Assembly: GCA_937885645.1 (NCBI GenBank)
Contig: CALABJ010000013.1
Location: forward strand, 96,081-160,080
Reading direction: 5' to 3'
Length of the DNA stretch: 64,000 nt
DNA from: RGIG4097 sp937885645
GTDB taxonomy: Bacteria > Bacillota > Clostridia > Christensenellales > CAG-917
Shown here: piece after piece, positions 61,011-64,000 of the stretch
Position numbering within the stretch: the stretch's first letter is position 1
Layout of the letters: each line of letters starts with the position of its first letter
Notes under the pieces: generated by a model
The model's input: the letters and a program-made list of their open reading frames with translations, nothing else
Database searches by the model: none
Told to the model about the DNA's origin: nothing
Program-made: the position numbers and the translations under genes

Positions 61011-61769
61011 TTATTGTTTGTCCTCTTCGACGTCACTTGCCACAAGATACCTTTGCTCTTTTTCATCTCTGACAAGTTCTTTCAATTCCTTTTTACGCTT
61101 GCGCTTGTCACTCATCATCAAAAACGGATATTTGATTCTTTCGGTTGTTTCAACGATTTTGGGAGTCGTCACGTCCTTAACGTGCTCTATTGTGCCACCT
61201 ATTTTGTCGGTGACATCATCAAGTTTATGCTTTTTGTCGATCAACCAGTTTATCTTTTCCATGGTAGGTTGAATATAGTTTTCGTTGATAGGCTCGTAGT
61301 CCTTTTGAAATTCTTGAATTATGTATTTGATTCTGCGCTCGGCAACGATTGAAACGATCTCAAGCAACACCTGCAAAACCCACATAATTATCATAAGTGT
61401 TGCAAGAATAATCCTGATTCCGTTTACGCTATCAGCAGCAACGTAAATGCCGTACAGCATAACAACAAGAGTAAAACTCTTGATGACTATCTTCAACCAT
61501 TTATAAACGTGTTTGACGGTTTTCTTTGCAGTCTTTGCAAGCTCCAACTTGTCCGCCACAAGCTCAAATACGTTGTATGCAACCAAAATAGCAAGAGAAA
61601 GACTGTTTGCCCACAAAATGCCAGTTTCAGTCACGATGGCATAAATAAAGTAGCCTGCCGAAATCAACAGCGTGGCAATGCGGAAAGCCAACGACGCCTT
61701 TTTGAAGTCGTCAACTGTTTTGTTTAGTGCATTTATAGTGTGACCGAACAAAAGTTTAACGTCTGGCAT
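61011..61769 (-). CDS. Unknown membrane protein with charged C-terminal tail (252 aa)
   Basis: Four predicted membrane segments: two near residues 27-68, two near 90-142. They are separated by a Lys-rich cytosolic loop. The last 110 residues are soluble, highly charged and helical, ending in basic and then acidic stretches (KRKRKKELKELVRDEKEQR). No family recognised. Own promoter and terminator; GAGGTGA precedes ATG. The next upstream gene is another unknown membrane protein of similar style. Confidence 0.75.
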   Translation of the reverse strand: MPDVKLLFGHTINALNKTVDDFKKASLAFRIATLLISAGYFIYAIVTETGILWANSLSLAILVAYNVFELVADKLELAKTAKKTVKHVYKWLKIVIKSFTLVVMLYGIYVAADSVNGIRIILATLMIIMWVLQVLLEIVSIVAERRIKYIIQEFQKDYEPINENYIQPTMEKINWLIDKKHKLDDVTDKIGGTIEHVKDVTTPKIVETTERIKYPFLMMSDKRKRKKELKELVRDEKEQRYLVASDVEEDKQ

Positions 61770-61796
61770 AAGTCACCTCTAAATCTTTCTAACAAC

Positions 61797-61825
61797 ATTA
61801 TACCACACATTGAAAATCATCTCAA
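61797..61825 (-). promoter_or_regulatory. Promoter of the 252-aa membrane protein gene
   Basis: Minus strand TTGAGA (61820-61825), 17-bp spacer, TATAAT (61797-61802). Confidence 0.75.
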
Positions 61826-61838
61826 CAGCTAAATATTG

Positions 61839-62525
61839 TCAATCGACATCGTTTACTTCGCTGCCGTCTTCGCCTATCTTTTTGTATCCCACCAAATTGT
61901 AGATGGATAGCCCCACCGCCAAAACCATAAATATCGCGCTGACAACCGCAGAAAGCAGGAACATTTCATGGTTTTCATTTCCACTATTCACCACAATCAA
62001 TGCGTTTTGAAGCAATAATATGGAAACCAACATATCAATGAAATTGATGACTGAAATCTCTTTGAGCAAAAAATTATCTAAACGATTACGCTTTGCAAAA
62101 TTGATTGAAGTTGTCACTGCTTTACAAACGGTGTACGCCGCCATGCCTATGGACAAAAACAAATCAAACTTGATTTCACGTTGGAAAAACACCATCATAG
62201 TCACAGGCACAACCAAAACCATGTTCATAATAAACAATAAAACTGAAGTGCCAAGAAATGTTTTCTTTCTAAGTTCGTTTTGCTGTTTTTCTTCCATTTT
62301 TCTAGACTTAATCTCAACAAGCGCAACCGAGCCACGTATGAGCGCCAACATCACGTAATAAGCACCAATCCCGCCATACCAGGCAGATCTATAATAAATG
62401 GACAATGCCACGTTGAACAATGCAAAAATGACGGTCACTACAAAGTTGATTGCCGTCTTCACCGTCATACGAAATTCGTAATCGTTTTTCCATTTATGCA
62501 CGATGTCTACATAAAACTTGTCCAT
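61839..62525 (-). CDS. Unknown six-span membrane protein (228 aa)
   Basis: About six hydrophobic segments over 228 residues (near 24-42, 50-67, 92-115, 120-140, 155-175 and 186-212), with short charged loops (SRKMEEKQQNELRKK) and an acidic C-terminus (GEDGSEVNDVD). I do not recognise the family. No Shine-Dalgarno; the -10 box ends 6 nt before the ATG, so the message is probably leaderless. Confidence 0.75.
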   Translation of the reverse strand: MDKFYVDIVHKWKNDYEFRMTVKTAINFVVTVIFALFNVALSIYYRSAWYGGIGAYYVMLALIRGSVALVEIKSRKMEEKQQNELRKKTFLGTSVLLFIMNMVLVVPVTMMVFFQREIKFDLFLSIGMAAYTVCKAVTTSINFAKRNRLDNFLLKEISVINFIDMLVSILLLQNALIVVNSGNENHEMFLLSAVVSAIFMVLAVGLSIYNLVGYKKIGEDGSEVNDVD

Positions 62526-62531
62526 ATTACA

Positions 62532-62559
62532 ATTATACTACAAATCAACCGTAAATCAA
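62532..62559 (-). promoter_or_regulatory. Promoter of the six-span membrane protein gene
   Basis: Minus strand TTGATT (62554-62559), 16-bp spacer, TATAAT (62532-62537), 6 nt before the ATG. Confidence 0.65.
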
Positions 62560-62590
62560 ACCACACTTTTATGGAAAAGTGTTTATTAAC

Positions 62591-62645
62591 AATCCACCAG
62601 TCCCACCTATAAGAAAAAAGCACCGATAATTCGGTGCTTTTCTTG
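62591..62645. repeat. Isolated copy of the repeat-array end module
   Basis: A 55-bp block, AATCCACCAGTCCCACCTA followed by an A-rich run and the hairpin AAGCACCGA/TCGGTGCTT, differs at one position from the block at 63852-63906 in the tandem array. A hairpin ACACTTTT/AAAAGTGT (about 62570-62590) precedes it, as hairpins do in the array. It is a solitary end of the same element and can also act as a terminator. Confidence 0.8.
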
Positions 62646-62739
62646 TGAGTAATCTAAAATTTTAATACCATTTTGAAATGGGTGCAAATTTTAGAGTTAT
62701 GTGTGCATTTGATGTAATGAGTTGCACCTATATTAGTTC

Positions 62740-62757
62740 GATAAATTGGAATTTATC
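62740..62757 (-). terminator. AT-rich hairpin after the metallo-hydrolase gene
   Basis: GATAAATT (62740-62747), GG, AATTTATC (62750-62757), directly after the stop codon. It has no proper U-tail, so its strength is doubtful. Confidence 0.4.
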
Positions 62758-62759
62758 AA

Positions 62760-63524
62760 TTAGATATGGATTTGAAAATCTCCAAAATCAAATACTCCAT
62801 TCCCTTGTTGCAATTTATTCTGTCGATACAATCCATTAAATGCATTTGCTACATCATCAATGAAATCAACACAAATATTTAATTGGTGATGTGCAGGCAA
62901 AATCTTTTTTACAACAAGATTTTTGATTTTATTCACTGACTGCATAAAGGCAAACGGGTCAGTTGTCGGATAAAAGGCATCAAGACATCCTTTATATATC
63001 AAATCTCCTGAAAATAAATAGCCTTTTTCTTCTTCATAAAAGCAACAATGTCCTGGGGAATGCCCTGGTGTATGAATGACCTTCAATTTTCTGTTTCCAA
63101 AATGTATAATATCGCCATCATGCATTATGGATGTAGGATGTCCTTGAAAAACATTATAGTTCTCAATTTCAAAATCATCTGGAAAATCACATGGTTTTAG
63201 TGCAAGATTTTTCTTCACCATTTGAAGCGGTATTGGAAATTTTTCAGAAAGCCATTCCACTTCATTTTCATGAACCGCCATATCCTTGAAATACTTATGA
63301 CCACCGATGTGGTCCCAATGGACATGTGTAGTTATAACCAGAATAGGCAAAGAAGTTATATTTTCCACAACACTTTTGATATTTGCTACACCTAAACCTG
63401 TATCGATCAAAATAGCCAATTTTGTGCCAAGCAGTAAATAACAATGTGTTTCTTCCCAATGTTTATATTCACTTATAACAAATGTATTAATATCTATTTT
63501 TTCAACACTAAACCAATCTTTCAT
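62760..63524 (-). CDS. Metallo-beta-lactamase fold hydrolase
   Basis: A 254-residue MBL-fold protein with the zinc motif THVHWDHIGGH near residue 71, IHTPGHSPGHCCFYEE (third His), SGDLIYKG (bridging Asp) and ILPAHHQLN (last His). The order and spacing are those of the glyoxalase II/MBL superfamily; substrate unknown. Codon use is distinctly more AT-rich than in the genes to the left, and it lies between two copies of the repeat, so it may be a recent arrival. GAGG precedes the ATG. Confidence 0.88.
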   Translation of the reverse strand: MKDWFSVEKIDINTFVISEYKHWEETHCYLLLGTKLAILIDTGLGVANIKSVVENITSLPILVITTHVHWDHIGGHKYFKDMAVHENEVEWLSEKFPIPLQMVKKNLALKPCDFPDDFEIENYNVFQGHPTSIMHDGDIIHFGNRKLKVIHTPGHSPGHCCFYEEEKGYLFSGDLIYKGCLDAFYPTTDPFAFMQSVNKIKNLVVKKILPAHHQLNICVDFIDDVANAFNGLYRQNKLQQGNGVFDFGDFQIHI

Positions 63525-63599
63525 ACTGCCTCACAAATTCTTATTTATCAGTGAGTAGTTTATACCATAAAAACCAACTAAAATCAAGGCGTTTCTTCA

Positions 63600-64000
63600 G
63601 CGAATCAATAATTGAACGATACCACCGAGAAGGTGGTTCGTGCAATACATAGTATTGCAACTGCATCAAAGATGCAGTAAATCCACCCCTATTAAACAAA
63701 GAAAAACCCAAGTCTTTCGACTTGGGTTATCTTGGTGGGAGGGGGTGGATTCGTTTAGTAGCGAAGAGCCGGCGCTTGCGTCAAGGCTCAAGCGTCAGCA
63801 CCGAACGGTGGTTCGCACTGCAAAGCAGTGTTTGTGTGTAGAACACACAATAATCCACCAGTCCCACCTAAAAGAAAAAAGCACCGATAATTCGGTGCTT
63901 TTCTTGGTGGGAGGGGGTGGCATTCGTGTAATAGCGAAGAGCCGACGCTTGCGTCAAGGCTCAAGCGTCAGCACCGAACGGTGGTTCGCACTGCAAAGCA
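63600..64000. repeat. Start of a tandem array of hairpin-rich repeats (unit about 172 bp)
   Basis: Units begin with GGTGGGAGGGGGTGG at 63734 and again at 63906, a period of 172 bp; the second is cut by the window end. Each unit is made of short perfect hairpins: GGCGCTTG/CAAGCGTC (63771-63796), CACTGC-AAA-GCAGTG (63816-63830), TTGTGTGT-AGA-ACACACAA (63832-63850), then an inverted repeat AATCCACC-AG-TCCCACC (63852-63868) that matches the unit start, and the AAGCACCGA/TCGGTGCTT hairpin. A more diverged unit precedes them, with hairpins CCACC/GGTGG (63622-63636), TGCAATAC/GTATTGCA (63641-63659), CTGCATC/GATGCAG (63661-63677) and AACCCAAGTC/GACTTGGGTT (63705-63728). No coding frame is visible in the stretch. 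Confidence 0.85.

Noticed and set aside
63732..63752. tRNA gene on the minus strand at the repeat start
   Set aside because: The end looks like a T-arm plus acceptor ending in CCA, but the T-loop is not TTCGA and no D-arm, anticodon arm or matching 5' acceptor exists at tRNA spacing.
63600..64000. CRISPR array at the right end
   Set aside because: The repeat unit is 172 bp, without short constant repeats separated by unique spacers and without cas genes.

Overview
The window looks like a chromosomal contig from a low-to-moderate GC, spore-forming Firmicute of the Clostridia type, probably an uncultured lineage. Gene order follows the Bacillus/Clostridium pattern in several blocks: rsgA-rpe-spoVM-rpmB-yloU-fakA-recG; tlyA-nadK-argR-recN; rpsB-tsf-pyrH-frr-uppS-cdsA-dxr-rseP-ispG-polC position-rimP-nusA-ylxR-ylxQ-infB-rbfA-nrnA-truB-ribF; miaB-mutS-mutL-miaA-ynbB; pheS-pheT-mutS2. 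SpoVM, YunB and the SpoVAC/AD/AE proteins indicate endospore formation. The lineage assignment is inference; no rRNA or other phylogenetic marker was compared.

Layout. 1-5.9 kb: end of rsgA, rpe, a MazG-like protein, a 30-codon spoVM that is easily missed, rpmB on the minus strand, then yloU, fakA and recG. 5.9-11.3 kb: a roughly 590-nt structured RNA that I identify as OLE RNA, directly followed by its membrane partner gene oapA, then tlyA, nadK, argR and recN; a 39-codon membrane-peptide ORF lies on the minus strand between tlyA and nadK. 11.4-16.9 kb: two paralogous unknown membrane proteins, RNase P RNA, an unknown anchored protein, rarA, ruvX and a DUF1292 protein. 17-35.3 kb: one long translation, isoprenoid and envelope superoperon, in which the place of polC is held by a shortened protein with only the N-terminal, OB-fold and exonuclease parts. 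35.3-37 kb: an endonuclease IV-like gene and a gene-poor AT-rich stretch. 37-56 kb, mostly minus strand: ynbB, miaA, mutL, mutS, miaB; a plus-strand class A PBP; thiI, a cysteine desulfurase, a small membrane protein, mutS2, pheT and pheS. 56-59 kb: sporulation genes. 59-63.5 kb: a GNAT, an M29 aminopeptidase, two unknown multi-spanning membrane proteins and a metallo-beta-lactamase-fold hydrolase. 63.6-64 kb: the start of a tandem array of hairpin-rich repeats about 172 bp long that runs off the window.

Themes. The central operon makes ribosomes and initiation/maturation factors, and also undecaprenyl phosphate, CDP-diacylglycerol and MEP-pathway isoprenoids. The minus-strand operons combine mismatch repair with tRNA modification (MiaA/MiaB at A37; ThiI plus a desulfurase). 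Promoters are readable in many places as TTGACA-like/TATAAT-like pairs 16-18 bp apart. At six of them the -10 box lies only 6-10 nt before the start codon with no Shine-Dalgarno, which suggests leaderless mRNAs. The points I consider most worth checking are the OLE/OapA locus, the PolC-derived exonuclease lacking a polymerase, the leaderless starts including the 39-aa peptide, and the repeat array at the right end.
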